From Achromobacter anxifer (lineage in GTDB: Bacteria; Pseudomonadota; Gammaproteobacteria; Burkholderiales; Burkholderiaceae_B), in assembly GCF_903652925.1 (NCBI RefSeq), contig NZ_CAHLAR010000004.1, forward strand, positions 558,001-622,000: a stretch of DNA of 64,000 bases. The letters are read 5' to 3'. Positions 33,680-42,339 of this stretch are shown piece by piece. The translations under genes were made by a program, and so were the position numbers. Below the pieces are notes generated by a model that had not been told where the DNA came from, ran no database searches, and worked only from the letters and a program-made list of their open reading frames with translations. The stretch's first letter is position 1; every line of letters begins with the position of its first letter.

Positions 33680-34389
33680 ACGCGCTTGAATCCTCCGCGG
33701 GCGGCACGGCGATCGCCGTGCGCGGCCTGCGCCACGCCTTCAATGGCCACACCGTACTGGATGGCGTGGACCTGGACGTGCCCGCGGGCACCGTCCTGGC
33801 GCTGCTGGGTCCGTCCGGCTGCGGCAAGAGCACGCTGCTCAAGTCGCTGGCCGGACTGCTGCGGCCGCAGGCTGGCAGCATCGCCTTCGGCGATGCCGTC
33901 GTCTGCGACGCCCGGCGCCACGAGCCGCCGGAACAGCGCAGCCTGGGCATGGTGTTCCAGGACTACGCGCTGTGGCCGCACATGAGCGTGGCAGGCAACG
34001 TCGCCTTTCCGCTGGAAATGCGCGGCGTCGCGCGGCGCGAACGTCCGCAGCGCGTGCAGGAGGCCCTGGCGCTGGTCGGCCTGGGCGAGCATGCCGCGCG
34101 CCGCCCGTCGGAGTTGTCCGGCGGCCAGCAGCAGCGCGTCGCGCTGGCCCGCGCCATCGTGGCGCGGCCCCGCGTGCTGCTGTTCGACGAACCCTTGTCC
34201 AACCTGGACCGGGCCTTGCGCGAATCGCTCTGCGTCGAGATCGGCGCGCTGCTGCGCCGGCTCGGCACCACCGCCGTCTACGTCACCCACGACCACGAGG
34301 AAGCCCATGCCCTGGCGCACACCATCGCCCGCATGGAGCACGGCCGCATCGCCGGCCTCGTGATGTCCAAACATCAGGACTCTGCCTAA
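33676..34389 (+). CDS. ABC importer ATP-binding protein (ferric/AEP-type)
   Basis: The 237-residue ATPase has Walker [11 protein letters not shown]-loop [12 protein letters not shown], signature [14 protein letters not shown], Walker [13 protein letters not shown] and switch His in VTHDHEEA. It lacks the long C-terminal regulatory domain of full-size CysA/PotA-type ATPases. The start is probably the TTG overlapping the porin stop (TTGA); a GTG 14 codons later is the alternative. The receptor gene begins one base after its stop. Confidence 0.85.
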   Translation: MNALESSAGGTAIAVRGLRHAFNGHTVLDGVDLDVPAGTVLALLGPSGCGKSTLLKSLAGLLRPQAGSIAFGDAVVCDARRHEPPEQRSLGMVFQDYALWPHMSVAGNVAFPLEMRGVARRERPQRVQEALALVGLGEHAARRPSELSGGQQQRVALARAIVARPRVLLFDEPLSNLDRALRESLCVEIGALLRRLGTTAVYVTHDHEEAHALAHTIARMEHGRIAGLVMSKHQDSA

Positions 34390-34390
34390 A

Positions 34391-35362
34391 ATGTCCAACG
34401 CACCCATTTCAAAACTACTTGCCACGTTCCTCATGACGCTTTCGTTCGGATTGGCCTCGGGCCAGGCCAAGGCGCTGACTGTCTACACCGCGGGCCCCGG
34501 CGGCCTGATCAAGCAACTGGCCGCGGGATTCCAGGAAAAGACCGGCATCAAGGTCGACGTCTTCCAGGCCACCACCGGCAAGGTCCTGGCCCGGCTCGAA
34601 GCCGAAGCCGCCAACCCGCGCGCCGACGTGCTGATCTCCGCCTCGTGGGACACCGCCCAGGACCTGGACCAGCGCGGCTGGCTGCTGGCCTATGACAGCC
34701 CCAACGCGGCCCAGGTGCCGGCCCGCTTCAAGACCCCGACCTACGTGGCGCAGGGCATCTCGGCGCTGGGCATTGTCTGGAACACGAACAGCGGCACGCC
34801 CGAACCGCGCGACTGGTCCGACCTGACCGGCCCGCAGTTCAAGCAGAAGGTCACCACGCCCGACCCGGCCCTGTCGGGCGCATCGCTGGACCTGCTGCTG
34901 GGACTGCAGGGAGCCCAGGGCGAGGCCGCCTGGAAGCTGTTCGAGACGTTGCGCGACAACGGCATGACGATTTCCGGCCCCAACGCCCAGGCGCTGACGC
35001 CGGTGCTGCAAGGCGCCAAGGCGGCGGTGTTCGGCGCGGTCGACTACGTGTCCTACGCCAGCGTCGAAAAAGGCGAATCGATCAAGGTCATCTTCCCCGC
35101 CAGCGGCACCGCCATCGCGCCGCGCCCGATGATGATCCTGAAGACCAGCAAGGCGCCGGACCAGGCCCGCCAGTTCATCGACTACGTGCTGTCCGAGGAC
35201 GGCCAGCGCGCCGTCGCCGACGCCTGGCTGATGCCCGCGCGCCAGGACGTGGCCGGCAAGCGGCCGCTGTTCAAGGACCTGGCGCTGCTACCCGAGACCG
35301 CGCCCGGCGCCTCGCGCGCCGAGGTGCTGGCGCGGTTCGCGCGCCTGTTCGGCCAACACTGA
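34391..35362 (+). CDS. ABC importer periplasmic receptor (iron/AEP-type family)
   Basis: The 323 residues start with a signal peptide cleaved near GQAKA, followed by LTVYTAGPGGLIKQLAAGFQEKTGIKVDVFQ, the family's usual opening. RADVLISASWDTAQDL and the GTAIAPRPMMILK strand follow. The paired tyrosines that bind Fe3+ in FbpA proteins are not evident, so the ligand may be an organic or phosphonate anion and not iron. A strong stem follows the stop codon before the permease gene. Confidence 0.82.
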   Translation: MSNAPISKLLATFLMTLSFGLASGQAKALTVYTAGPGGLIKQLAAGFQEKTGIKVDVFQATTGKVLARLEAEAANPRADVLISASWDTAQDLDQRGWLLAYDSPNAAQVPARFKTPTYVAQGISALGIVWNTNSGTPEPRDWSDLTGPQFKQKVTTPDPALSGASLDLLLGLQGAQGEAAWKLFETLRDNGMTISGPNAQALTPVLQGAKAAVFGAVDYVSYASVEKGESIKVIFPASGTAIAPRPMMILKTSKAPDQARQFIDYVLSEDGQRAVADAWLMPARQDVAGKRPLFKDLALLPETAPGASRAEVLARFARLFGQH

Positions 35363-35368
35363 CAGGCC

Positions 35369-35393
35369 AGGATGCCGGCGCGCCCGGCATCCT
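35369..35393 (+). terminator. Stem-loop between receptor and permease genes
   Basis: AGGATGCCGG and CCGGCATCCT form a perfect 10-base stem with a 5-base loop, followed by a short T-run. Such intercistronic stems can stop part of the transcripts or protect the upstream mRNA, giving more receptor than permease. The permease ATG is ten bases beyond the stem. Confidence 0.65.
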
Positions 35394-35403
35394 TTCCCCA
35401 ACC

Positions 35404-37053
35404 ATGAAAAGCGTATTCATCCTGGCGGCCATCGCCTTGGCCGCGCTGGCCGTGCTCGTCGCACTACCAGTGGCCTTCGTCGTCCTGCAGGCCGTTTTCC
35501 CGCACCTGGCCGAAGGCTCGCTGCGCAATCCCTTCGGGGCCTGGTCTTCCACCCTGGCCACGCCGGCCGCGCTGACCTTGATCGGCGGCACGCTCAAGCT
35601 CGGCCTGGGCGTGGCGGCCGTCAGCGCGCTGATCGGCATTCCGCTGGGCGCGCTGCGCGGCCTGTTCCAGGTGCCGCTTGCGCGGCTGTGGGACCTGCTG
35701 TTCCTGGTGCCATTCCTGTTGCCGCCCTATATCGCGGCGCTGTCCTGGACCATGGCCTTGCAGCCGCGCGGCTACCTGGAGCAGCTGGCCGGCTTCCACC
35801 TCGGCCCGCTGCTGTTCTCGCCCGCCGGCGTAACCTTGGCGATGGGGCTGGCGATCTTTCCCGTGGTGTACTTCGCCGTCTCGCGCAGCATGGCCGCCAC
35901 GGGCGCGCGGCTGGCCGACGTGGCGCGCGTGTTCGGCGCTGGCCCCTGGCGCGCATTCCTGCGCGTGACGCTGCCGCTCGCGTTGCCCGCCATCGCGGCC
36001 AGCCTGCTGCTGGCCTTCACCTTGGCGATCGAGGAATACGGCGTGCCGGCGGCGCTGGGATCGCAGGCCGGCGTCAACGTCATGACCACCGCCATCGAGC
36101 GGCGCCTGGCGGACTGGCCCATCGACCTGCCCGGCGCGGCGCTGCTGTCGCTCGTACTCGTGGCGCTGGCGCTGACCGCCTACGCGGTGCAACGCGCGCT
36201 GATCGCCGGCCGCGGCTTCGAGACCACCACAGGCAAGCCCGCGCCGCTGGCGCGCGGCCGGCTCGGCCCCTGGCGCTGGCCGGTGCTGGGCCTGTTCGCG
36301 GCAGTCGCGCTGGTCGCCGTCGCCGCGCCGCTGTCGTCGATGCTGGCGGCGGCGCTGACGCGCCACGTGTCGGCCGGCTTGTCGCTGGGCAACCTGACCC
36401 TGGACAACTTCGCCGCCCTGTTCCAAACCCGCGGCGAAGCCTGGGAGGCGCTATCGACCAGCCTGATGCTGGCCACCGGCACCGCGCTGGCGGCGGGCAC
36501 GGTCGGCCTGCTGGCAGCCTGGTGCGTGGCCGGCCGCCACGTGCCGGGCGCGGCCGCCATCGACGCGCTGGCGCTGCTGCCTGCGGCCCTGCCTGGGGTG
36601 GTGGTCGGCGTCGGGCTGATCCTGGCGTGGAACCAGCCGTTCTGGCCCGCCACGCCCTACGGCACCTGGGGCATCCTGCTGCTGTCGTACACCTGCCTGC
36701 TGCTGCCTTACCCGGTGCGCTACGTCGGCGCCGCGCTGGCCCAGATCGGCGCCAATCTCGAAGCGGCGGCGCGGGTGCACGGCGCCAGCGCGGCGGTGGC
36801 CTTGCGCCGCATCGTGCTGCCGCTGGTTCTGCCGGGCCTGGCGGCATCCATGCTGATGGTGTTCGCCGTGGCCTCGCGCGAACTGGTCACCTCGTTGCTG
36901 CTGGCGCCGGCCGGCGTGCAGACGGTGTCGGTATTCGTATGGCGGCAGTTCGAGCAGGGCTCGGTGGGTGAAGGCATGGCCATGGCCTCCGTGGCGGTCA
37001 GCGTCAGCCTGACGCTGATGCTGGCGATCACCGCGGCCCGACGCGGCGCCTGA
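35404..37053 (+). CDS. ABC importer permease with two fused transmembrane domains
   Basis: The 549 residues contain two BPD_transp units, each with about six helices, fused as in FbpB-type permeases. EAA-type loops are visible in the first half (ARLADVARVFGAGPWRAFLRV) and second half (ANLEAAARVHGASAAVALRR). One chain therefore makes the whole channel for the ATPase and receptor upstream. The end faces the convergent macro-domain gene across about 100 bases containing a CTTGTCGC/GCGACAAG pair and a GGCG-TTCG-CGCC hairpin. Confidence 0.9.
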   Translation: MKSVFILAAIALAALAVLVALPVAFVVLQAVFPHLAEGSLRNPFGAWSSTLATPAALTLIGGTLKLGLGVAAVSALIGIPLGALRGLFQVPLARLWDLLFLVPFLLPPYIAALSWTMALQPRGYLEQLAGFHLGPLLFSPAGVTLAMGLAIFPVVYFAVSRSMAATGARLADVARVFGAGPWRAFLRVTLPLALPAIAASLLLAFTLAIEEYGVPAALGSQAGVNVMTTAIERRLADWPIDLPGAALLSLVLVALALTAYAVQRALIAGRGFETTTGKPAPLARGRLGPWRWPVLGLFAAVALVAVAAPLSSMLAAALTRHVSAGLSLGNLTLDNFAALFQTRGEAWEALSTSLMLATGTALAAGTVGLLAAWCVAGRHVPGAAAIDALALLPAALPGVVVGVGLILAWNQPFWPATPYGTWGILLLSYTCLLLPYPVRYVGAALAQIGANLEAAARVHGASAAVALRRIVLPLVLPGLAASMLMVFAVASRELVTSLLLAPAGVQTVSVFVWRQFEQGSVGEGMAMASVAVSVSLTLMLAITAARRGA

Positions 37054-37155
37054 ACCTCTTGTCGCCGGCGTTCGCGCCGCCTGTGCCGAAGCCTGCGTCC
37101 GCGACAAGTCCAGCAAGCAGGCCATGCTTGCGCATTGAAGGCCGCCTGCGTCGAA

Positions 37156-37674
37156 TCATGCGGGCGGCCTGTTCAATATGTCCTCATACTGAAGCAGGTC
37201 CTCCTGCGAAAAGCAGCAGAAGATCACCTCTTGAATCGACGAATCCCCGGCCAGGCTTGCACGCACCGTCTCGATTGCCACCTCCGCCGCCAATGCCATG
37301 GGATAGCCGTAGATGCCCGTGCTAATGCTCGGAAACGCAATCGACCCGGCAGCGCTCTCTTCCGCCAGCTCGATGCAGCGGCGATAGCAACTGGCCAGCA
37401 ATTCCGGCTCCCCGTTCTCTCCGCCGCGCCATACCGGCCCCACCGTGTGAATGATGTACCGGGCCGAAAGCCGATAGGCCTTGGTCACCTTCGCATCGCC
37501 CGTCTTGCAGCCGCCCAGCAGCCTGCACTCGTGCACCAGGTCCGGGCCCGCCGCGCGATGAATGGCGCCATCGACTCCGCCGCCCCCCAGCAATGAGGAA
37601 TTCGCCGCATTGACGATGGCGTCCACATGCAGCTTGGTAATGTCTGAACGGATGGCACGCAGGCTGGTGGGCAT
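37156..37674 (-). CDS. Macro-domain protein (O-acetyl-ADP-ribose deacetylase type)
   Basis: The 172-residue single macro domain resembles YmdB/MacroD enzymes: [20 protein letters not shown], the [16 protein letters not shown] segment, and the ADP-ribose loop [10 protein letters not shown]. These enzymes remove ADP-ribose from acetylated or acidic residues. AGGGAG lies seven bases before the chosen ATG; the open frame continues upstream but would overlap the divergent gene. The small unknown gene starts 99 bases away on the other strand. Confidence 0.88.
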   Translation of the reverse strand: MPTSLRAIRSDITKLHVDAIVNAANSSLLGGGGVDGAIHRAAGPDLVHECRLLGGCKTGDAKVTKAYRLSARYIIHTVGPVWRGGENGEPELLASCYRRCIELAEESAAGSIAFPSISTGIYGYPMALAAEVAIETVRASLAGDSSIQEVIFCCFSQEDLLQYEDILNRPPA

Positions 37675-37773
37675 GCTTTGCTCCCTGTTAAGGTAAACGT
37701 CGTTGGCGCGGCCAGGACCAAGCTGGTCCGCGTACGATCGAAATTGTAGTTCCGCCCTTTTTCCTCGACTTCC

Positions 37774-38160
37774 ATGAGCATCTACCGCCGAAACGACGTG
37801 TTTCCCGAATGGGAGCCGGTCCCCTGGGACATGACAGGCGCGGCCGCCGACGCGCAGGAACTGGGGTTTCACGAACGCGCCATGAAGCCGGTGCTTTGGA
37901 CGCGCGCCCCGTGGCAGGACTTCCCTGAGTCGGGTATTTTTGGGCGCGACCGCGACTGGTTCGTCTCGAATGACATTGCCTACTACGCCACCATCGACGG
38001 CGAAGACCTGATCCTGATCCAGAATACCTGGCATGGTTTTCCGGATCCGCCGGAATGGGGGCTGGCGTCCCGGCCCGAGGGGCAGGCGGCCGCTTCATGG
38101 TCGCACTGGGGACATTTTCCGAATCTGCCCGTGGCGTGGAAGATGCCAGGGGCAGCATAG
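37774..38160 (+). CDS. Unrecognised 128-residue tryptophan-rich protein
   Basis: I do not recognise this protein. It has ten tryptophans in 128 residues, mostly in short motifs such as [19 protein letters not shown] and SHWGHFPN, plus several aspartates. There is no signal peptide or membrane helix. The composition suggests a compact soluble domain. It is divergent from the macro-domain gene, with which it shares a promoter region, so an ADP-ribose link is possible but unproven. Confidence 0.6.
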   Translation: MSIYRRNDVFPEWEPVPWDMTGAAADAQELGFHERAMKPVLWTRAPWQDFPESGIFGRDRDWFVSNDIAYYATIDGEDLILIQNTWHGFPDPPEWGLASRPEGQAAASWSHWGHFPNLPVAWKMPGAA

Positions 38161-38248
38161 GCCTCCTGTCATCTCTGCGGCCTCGCTAAGCAACAGCCAG
38201 AACCAGAGGCTCGCGCCTGTACGAAAAGTACATATTCTGCGCAGGAAT

Positions 38249-39010
38249 CTACCGTGCGACGCGGATCAGCCGCAGCGCCATCGCTTGCGAAATCAACGCG
38301 CAAAGTATCGCCCCGCCATACACAAGACTGTAGGGCTGAGTCTGGACAGTCAGGCTGACGATGTAGAAGAAGACCGCGAAGCCCAGAAGACCCGCGCACA
38401 AGCCTCGCATCACCAGCCTGGCGGCATGGGCGCCCTCGGCGTGATGGGCGAACCCGCCCAGCACCGCGGCCATGAAGGGAAAGGATGCAATGACGCCGGC
38501 AGGCCCGGGGCCGATATGGCCCGCCGCCGACGTGACGCCGACCACCAAGGCCGCCATGATCACGATGCGCGCAGGAAGATCCCACCAGGGCGCACGCGCC
38601 GGCCTGATTGCGGCAGGGCCAGGTGGAATCAGCCTCAAGGACAGCAGCGCCGCCAGGACCGCAATCAGGAACAGGATGGACTGATTGAATCCGCTGTATT
38701 GCAGACATGCCGAGACGGCAAGAAAGGCAACTCCGGCGCTGGACATTGCCGCCATCCAACCCCTGCCGGCGAGCGCCGAATAAGCGAGGGCAAACGCCAC
38801 CTGGCCCGTGGTCGCGGCGAGCGAGCCCGAGGTCGCATTGAACGCAAAATCGGGCCCCCGCTCCAACGCCAGAAAGATGGAAACAGGCCCCGAGGTCAGC
38901 GGCAGCCCGACCAGCAGTCCGCCCACGGCGGCGCCCCAACGCCGCACGGCAAGGGTCGCCATCAACAGCAGCAGCGGCGACAGGACCAGTTTGAGCAGCA
39001 GCAGATTCAT
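38249..39010 (-). CDS. Multi-spanning membrane protein of unknown function
   Basis: The 253 residues contain about seven to eight hydrophobic segments, with an opening MNLLLLKLVLSPLLLLMATLAVRRWG and a small-residue motif GGLLVGLPLTSGPVSIFLALERG near the start. The latter resembles a repeat unit in small transporter-like membrane families, but I cannot name one. The gene lies 17 bases after the LysR stop on the same strand, so the two may be cotranscribed. Confidence 0.7.
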   Translation of the reverse strand: MNLLLLKLVLSPLLLLMATLAVRRWGAAVGGLLVGLPLTSGPVSIFLALERGPDFAFNATSGSLAATTGQVAFALAYSALAGRGWMAAMSSAGVAFLAVSACLQYSGFNQSILFLIAVLAALLSLRLIPPGPAAIRPARAPWWDLPARIVIMAALVVGVTSAAGHIGPGPAGVIASFPFMAAVLGGFAHHAEGAHAARLVMRGLCAGLLGFAVFFYIVSLTVQTQPYSLVYGGAILCALISQAMALRLIRVAR

Positions 39011-39027
39011 GGGAGTCGACAGGAAAG

Positions 39028-39921
39028 CTAGAACCGGTTGAGATTCAGCCGCGCCGCCAGCTGATCGACGAAGGCCCGCACCTTGGCAGGCGGAAGCCTG
39101 TTCTCTTGCCATAGCACGTGTATGGGCACCGGCCTGGGCTCGAAATCTTCGAGTATGAGCTCGACCTGCCCCGCATCCAGCAGGTGTCTGATCTGCCACA
39201 GCGGCGAATAGCCGATGCCGAGTCCGGCGCTGACGGCGGAATAGATCGCCGTCATGGTATTGGTCCGGAACGGTCCCTGGACCCCGACCGTGCGCCGCTT
39301 TCCGTCTATCTGAAACGCCCACTGCCCCGGCCGCTGATCGGCGGTCCTGACGATGCAGGCGTGCTGGCGCAATTCCGCAGGATGCGCCGGACGGCCATGC
39401 TGCCGGAAATAGGACGGCGCGCCAAAGACGACCCGGCGCAATGCGCCCAATCGCCGCCCTTGCAAACCGGAATCCGGCAGGTCGGCGATGCGCACGACGA
39501 GATCCAGGCCTTCGGCGGATAGGTCGACGAAGGAGTCCGTCAGTTGCAGCTCGACTTCGACCTGCGGATAGGCGCGCATGTATTCCGCGATGATCGGAAC
39601 CAGGAAGTCCGGGCCGAACAGTATCGGTGCGCCGATGCGCAATATGCCCGACGGCGCGGCCCGGCGCTCGGCGACCTCCAGCCTGGCCTCGCCGATTTCC
39701 GCTATCGCCGGCTTGACCCTCCGGAAGAATGCCTCGCCGGCTTCGCTGAGCGCCAGATGCCGCGTGCTGCGGTGGACCAGCTGCACGCCGACGTCCTCTT
39801 CCAGTGCAGCAAGCGAACGGCTGACGGCTTGCAGCGAGCGGCTGAGGCGGCGCGCTGCCTGGGTCAGGCTGCCCGCTTCGGCGATGTGGATGAAGGCTTC
39901 AAGGTCTTCCAGGCGGCTCAT
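39028..39921 (-). CDS. LysR-family transcriptional regulator
   Basis: The 297 residues match the large LysR subgroup that starts LEDLEAFIHIAEAGSLTQAAR, with LSRSLQAVSRSLAALEEDVGVQLVHRSTRHLALSEAG and GILRIGAPILFG at the effector-domain start. It is divergent from the NmrA-like gene across about 100 AT-rich bases, so it probably controls that gene and its small partner. Confidence 0.85.
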   Translation of the reverse strand: MSRLEDLEAFIHIAEAGSLTQAARRLSRSLQAVSRSLAALEEDVGVQLVHRSTRHLALSEAGEAFFRRVKPAIAEIGEARLEVAERRAAPSGILRIGAPILFGPDFLVPIIAEYMRAYPQVEVELQLTDSFVDLSAEGLDLVVRIADLPDSGLQGRRLGALRRVVFGAPSYFRQHGRPAHPAELRQHACIVRTADQRPGQWAFQIDGKRRTVGVQGPFRTNTMTAIYSAVSAGLGIGYSPLWQIRHLLDAGQVELILEDFEPRPVPIHVLWQENRLPPAKVRAFVDQLAARLNLNRF

Positions 39922-40017
39922 TTTTTATATCGAAATTCGTGATTAAGATTCACCATCCATGAGTATTGTTCCACCAATCGGGAGAAAATACACTGCCTTC
40001 ATCGATACGCCCACATG

Positions 40018-40023
40018 AAGGAG
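40018..40023 (+). promoter_or_regulatory. Ribosome binding site indicating a TTG start for the NmrA-like gene
   Basis: AAGGAG lies six bases before a TTG codon. An ATG just upstream overlaps this site and has no ribosome site of its own, so translation probably starts at the TTG. Confidence 0.65.
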
Positions 40024-40029
40024 CACCCC

Positions 40030-40926
40030 TTGGATAACACTCCCCCGATCGTTCTGGTCGTCGGTGCCACCGGCAAATTCGCAAGCCTGGTGATCCCTGA
40101 ATTACAGCGGCGCAAGGTCGCGGTCCGGGCGCTCGTACGCGACGAAGCGCGCGCCGCCCTGGCCCGCGCGCAGGGCGCGATGGAGACCATCACCGGGGAT
40201 CTTCGCGACCCCGACAGCCTGGCGGCGGCCACGCAAGGCGTGGACGGCGTCTTTCATATCGGCCCCGCGTTCGCGTCCGACGAAGCGGCAATGGGCGTGG
40301 CCCTGGTCGAAGCCGCGCAGCGTAGCGGCGTGCGGAAGTTCGTCTTTTCGTCGGTGATCCAGCCCACCAACACGCGCCTGGCCAATCACGCCAGCAAGAT
40401 TCCGGTGGAGGACGCGCTGTACTCGTCGCGGCTGGAATACACGATCCTGCATCCCGCGAACTTCATGCAGAACATAGGCCTGGCCTGGTCCTCGATCCGC
40501 GACCATCGCAGCTTTGGCGAACCCTTCCCCGAAGACACGAGAATCGCTCGCGTGGATTATCGGGATGTCGCGGAGACCGCGGCAATCGCCTTGACCGGAG
40601 ACAGGCTCGCCTACGCGACCCTGGAGTTGTGCGCCGGCATGTACAGCCGCAGGGATATCGTGACGGCCTTGTCCGATGAACTGGGGCATCCCGTCGCCGC
40701 ATTGACGCCCGATTTCAGCGCATGGGCGGAAAGCGCGGGCCTGCCATATGACGAACAGCAGTTGCGGCTGCTGTCGAAAGTCCACGCGCACTATCGAGCC
40801 TATGGCCTCGGAGGAAACAGCCTTGCGCTGCGGGCCGCGCTCGGAAGGGAGCCGAGTTCACTGCGCGCATACATCCAGGACCTGGTCGCCGCGAACAAAA
40901 CCCGGCGCGCCCGCAAGGAGCATTGA
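40030..40926 (+). CDS. NmrA-like NAD(P)-binding protein (atypical SDR)
   Basis: The protein of ~298 residues starts with a Rossmann motif VVGATGKFASLVIPELQRR, then VRALVRDEARA, TGDLRDPDSLAAATQGVDGVFH and KFVFSSVIQPTNT. These are features of NmrA/YtfG-type atypical SDRs, which may be quinone reductases or redox sensors. No YxxxK pair is needed in this group. A DUF2798 gene starts 2 bases after the stop; the LysR gene is divergent. Confidence 0.82.
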   Translation: MDNTPPIVLVVGATGKFASLVIPELQRRKVAVRALVRDEARAALARAQGAMETITGDLRDPDSLAAATQGVDGVFHIGPAFASDEAAMGVALVEAAQRSGVRKFVFSSVIQPTNTRLANHASKIPVEDALYSSRLEYTILHPANFMQNIGLAWSSIRDHRSFGEPFPEDTRIARVDYRDVAETAAIALTGDRLAYATLELCAGMYSRRDIVTALSDELGHPVAALTPDFSAWAESAGLPYDEQQLRLLSKVHAHYRAYGLGGNSLALRAALGREPSSLRAYIQDLVAANKTRRARKEH

Positions 40927-40927
40927 G

Positions 40928-41188
40928 ATGACGAAGAACCCGCCCAGATCCGCCTTGAAGAAGATCCCGCAGCGCTATGCCCCTATCCTGATGCCGCTGA
41001 TCCTGTCCATTTTCATGTCGGCCATCGTTTCAGCGGTGGCGACTGCCGCCAGGGTTGGCCTGGGTCCCGATTTCATCATGCACTGGCCGGGGGGCTGGGG
41101 CGCTTCCTGGATCGTCGCCTTTCCAAGCCTGCTGCTCCTGCTGCCCGTAGTGCGCCGGATCGTCGCCTGGATGGTCGTCCAGCCATAG
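40928..41188 (+). CDS. DUF2798 small membrane protein
   Basis: The 86-residue protein has two hydrophobic helices, RYAPILMPLILSIFMSAIVS and WIVAFPSLLLLLPVVRRIV, separated by a short loop. This is the DUF2798 layout; the function is unknown. It directly follows the NmrA-like gene and is likely cotranscribed with it. Confidence 0.78.
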   Translation: MTKNPPRSALKKIPQRYAPILMPLILSIFMSAIVSAVATAARVGLGPDFIMHWPGGWGASWIVAFPSLLLLLPVVRRIVAWMVVQP

Positions 41189-41232
41189 CAGCGGCTGAAC
41201 GATGCGAGGGCCGCGCGCTGGATGCTCGCGCC

Positions 41233-41643
41233 CTAGACCGCGGGCCCCTTCAGTTCGATCTGATTGCCGTCGGGATCGAAGCAATAGATCGAAGGCCCCT
41301 CGCCTTCCGCGCCGTATCGCATCACGGCCTTGTCTGCCGTGACGCCGAAAGCCCGCAGATGATCGAGGATGGCCGTTTCGTCGAACGGATCGACCCGCAG
41401 GCAAAAGTGATCGACATTGCGCCGCTCTTTTTCCGGCGCGGCGCCGCCCGCGGCGCCCAAGGGGCCTTGCACGTCGATCAGATCGATCATGGATACGCCG
41501 GCGCCCAGATGGATCATGGCGAGCTTGTCGTTCTTCTTCTTGATGGAACAGCCCAGTACCTTCGTATAGAACTCCACGCTGCGCGCCATGTCCTGAACCC
41601 TGAGGACCACATGGTCCAGGCGCTTGATCTGAAATACGGCCAT
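41233..41643 (-). CDS. VOC-family protein (glyoxalase-like)
   Basis: The 136 residues have RLDHVVLRVQDMARSVEFYT at the start, DHFCLRVDPFDET in the middle and YCFDPDGNQIELKG at the end. His in RLDHVVL, His in NVDHFCL and Glu in QIELKG are candidate metal ligands. The reaction is unknown. The YdeI-like gene ends 41 bases upstream of its start on the same strand. Confidence 0.82.
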   Translation of the reverse strand: MAVFQIKRLDHVVLRVQDMARSVEFYTKVLGCSIKKKNDKLAMIHLGAGVSMIDLIDVQGPLGAAGGAAPEKERRNVDHFCLRVDPFDETAILDHLRAFGVTADKAVMRYGAEGEGPSIYCFDPDGNQIELKGPAV

Positions 41644-41684
41644 GCTGATTCTCCTGGGTTGAACACGCCTTCATCCGGCAGCTT

Positions 41685-42278
41685 TCATCGGCCGCCGGAC
41701 TTCCTGGCCTGGGGATGTATGGTTTCACCGCGCGTGAGCATGCCGATGAACTCCTCGATCTTGCGCGCACGCGTGGCGGGTTTCTTGGCGTTGTGTATCC
41801 GGAACAGGATGGCGTAGCGGTTGCTGCCATTCAGTGTCGCAAAGAACGTCCGGGCCTCGGGATTGGTATCGAGCGCGGCCTGCAGGTCGTCCGGCACGAC
41901 CGAGTTGCCGGGAGATGCATAGGCGGCGGCCCAGCGGCCGTCCTGTTTGGCTCTTTCTATTTCCCGCATGCCCGCAGGCAGCATTCTGCCCGCGGCGATC
42001 AGCGCTTCGGCCCGCTCCGTGTTGAGCCTGGACCAGATGCTCTTTGCGGATCGCCGGGTGAAACGCTGCAACCAATACGCTTCGCTCTCGGCCTGCTTCT
42101 GGCCATCTATCCAGCCATGGCAGAGCGCGCTTTCCACCGCCTGCGCGTAAGTCACGGTCGACTGCGCCGCCCCTTTCTTGGCCAGGCGCATCCATATCCC
42201 GGCCGACGTGCCGCCGTTCTCGGTCAACCAGATCTCCCACTCGTTCTGGTCCAGGAAAATCAGGCGAGGCTCGGTCAT
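41685..42278 (-). CDS. YdeI/OmpD-associated family protein
   Basis: The 197 residues start MTEPRLIFLDQNEWEIWL and include SALCHGWIDGQKQAESEAYW, RFTRRSAKSIWSRLNTERAEAL and a C-terminal NRYAILFRIHNAKKPATRARKIEEFI. This matches the YdeI / bacteriocin-protection-like family, whose biochemical role is uncertain. CAGGAA lies eight bases before the ATG; the open frame upstream is not used. Confidence 0.82.
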   Translation of the reverse strand: MTEPRLIFLDQNEWEIWLTENGGTSAGIWMRLAKKGAAQSTVTYAQAVESALCHGWIDGQKQAESEAYWLQRFTRRSAKSIWSRLNTERAEALIAAGRMLPAGMREIERAKQDGRWAAAYASPGNSVVPDDLQAALDTNPEARTFFATLNGSNRYAILFRIHNAKKPATRARKIEEFIGMLTRGETIHPQARKSGGR

Positions 42279-42339
42279 GGATCGATTCCTGAGGTTGCAT
42301 GCGGGCGGCAGAGCTTTTGATACGCCGAAACTTCGTAGC

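Noticed and set aside
34391-37053. Naming the ABC importer as a ferric iron (Fbp) system
   Set aside because: The permease layout fits, but the paired iron-binding tyrosines expected in the receptor are not evident, so the ligand is left open.
37054-37155. A strong bidirectional terminator between the permease and macro-domain genes
   Set aside because: Arms CTTGTCGC/GCGACAAG are 35 bases apart and the inner GGCG-TTCG-CGCC stem is short with no T-run, so the support is too weak for a feature.
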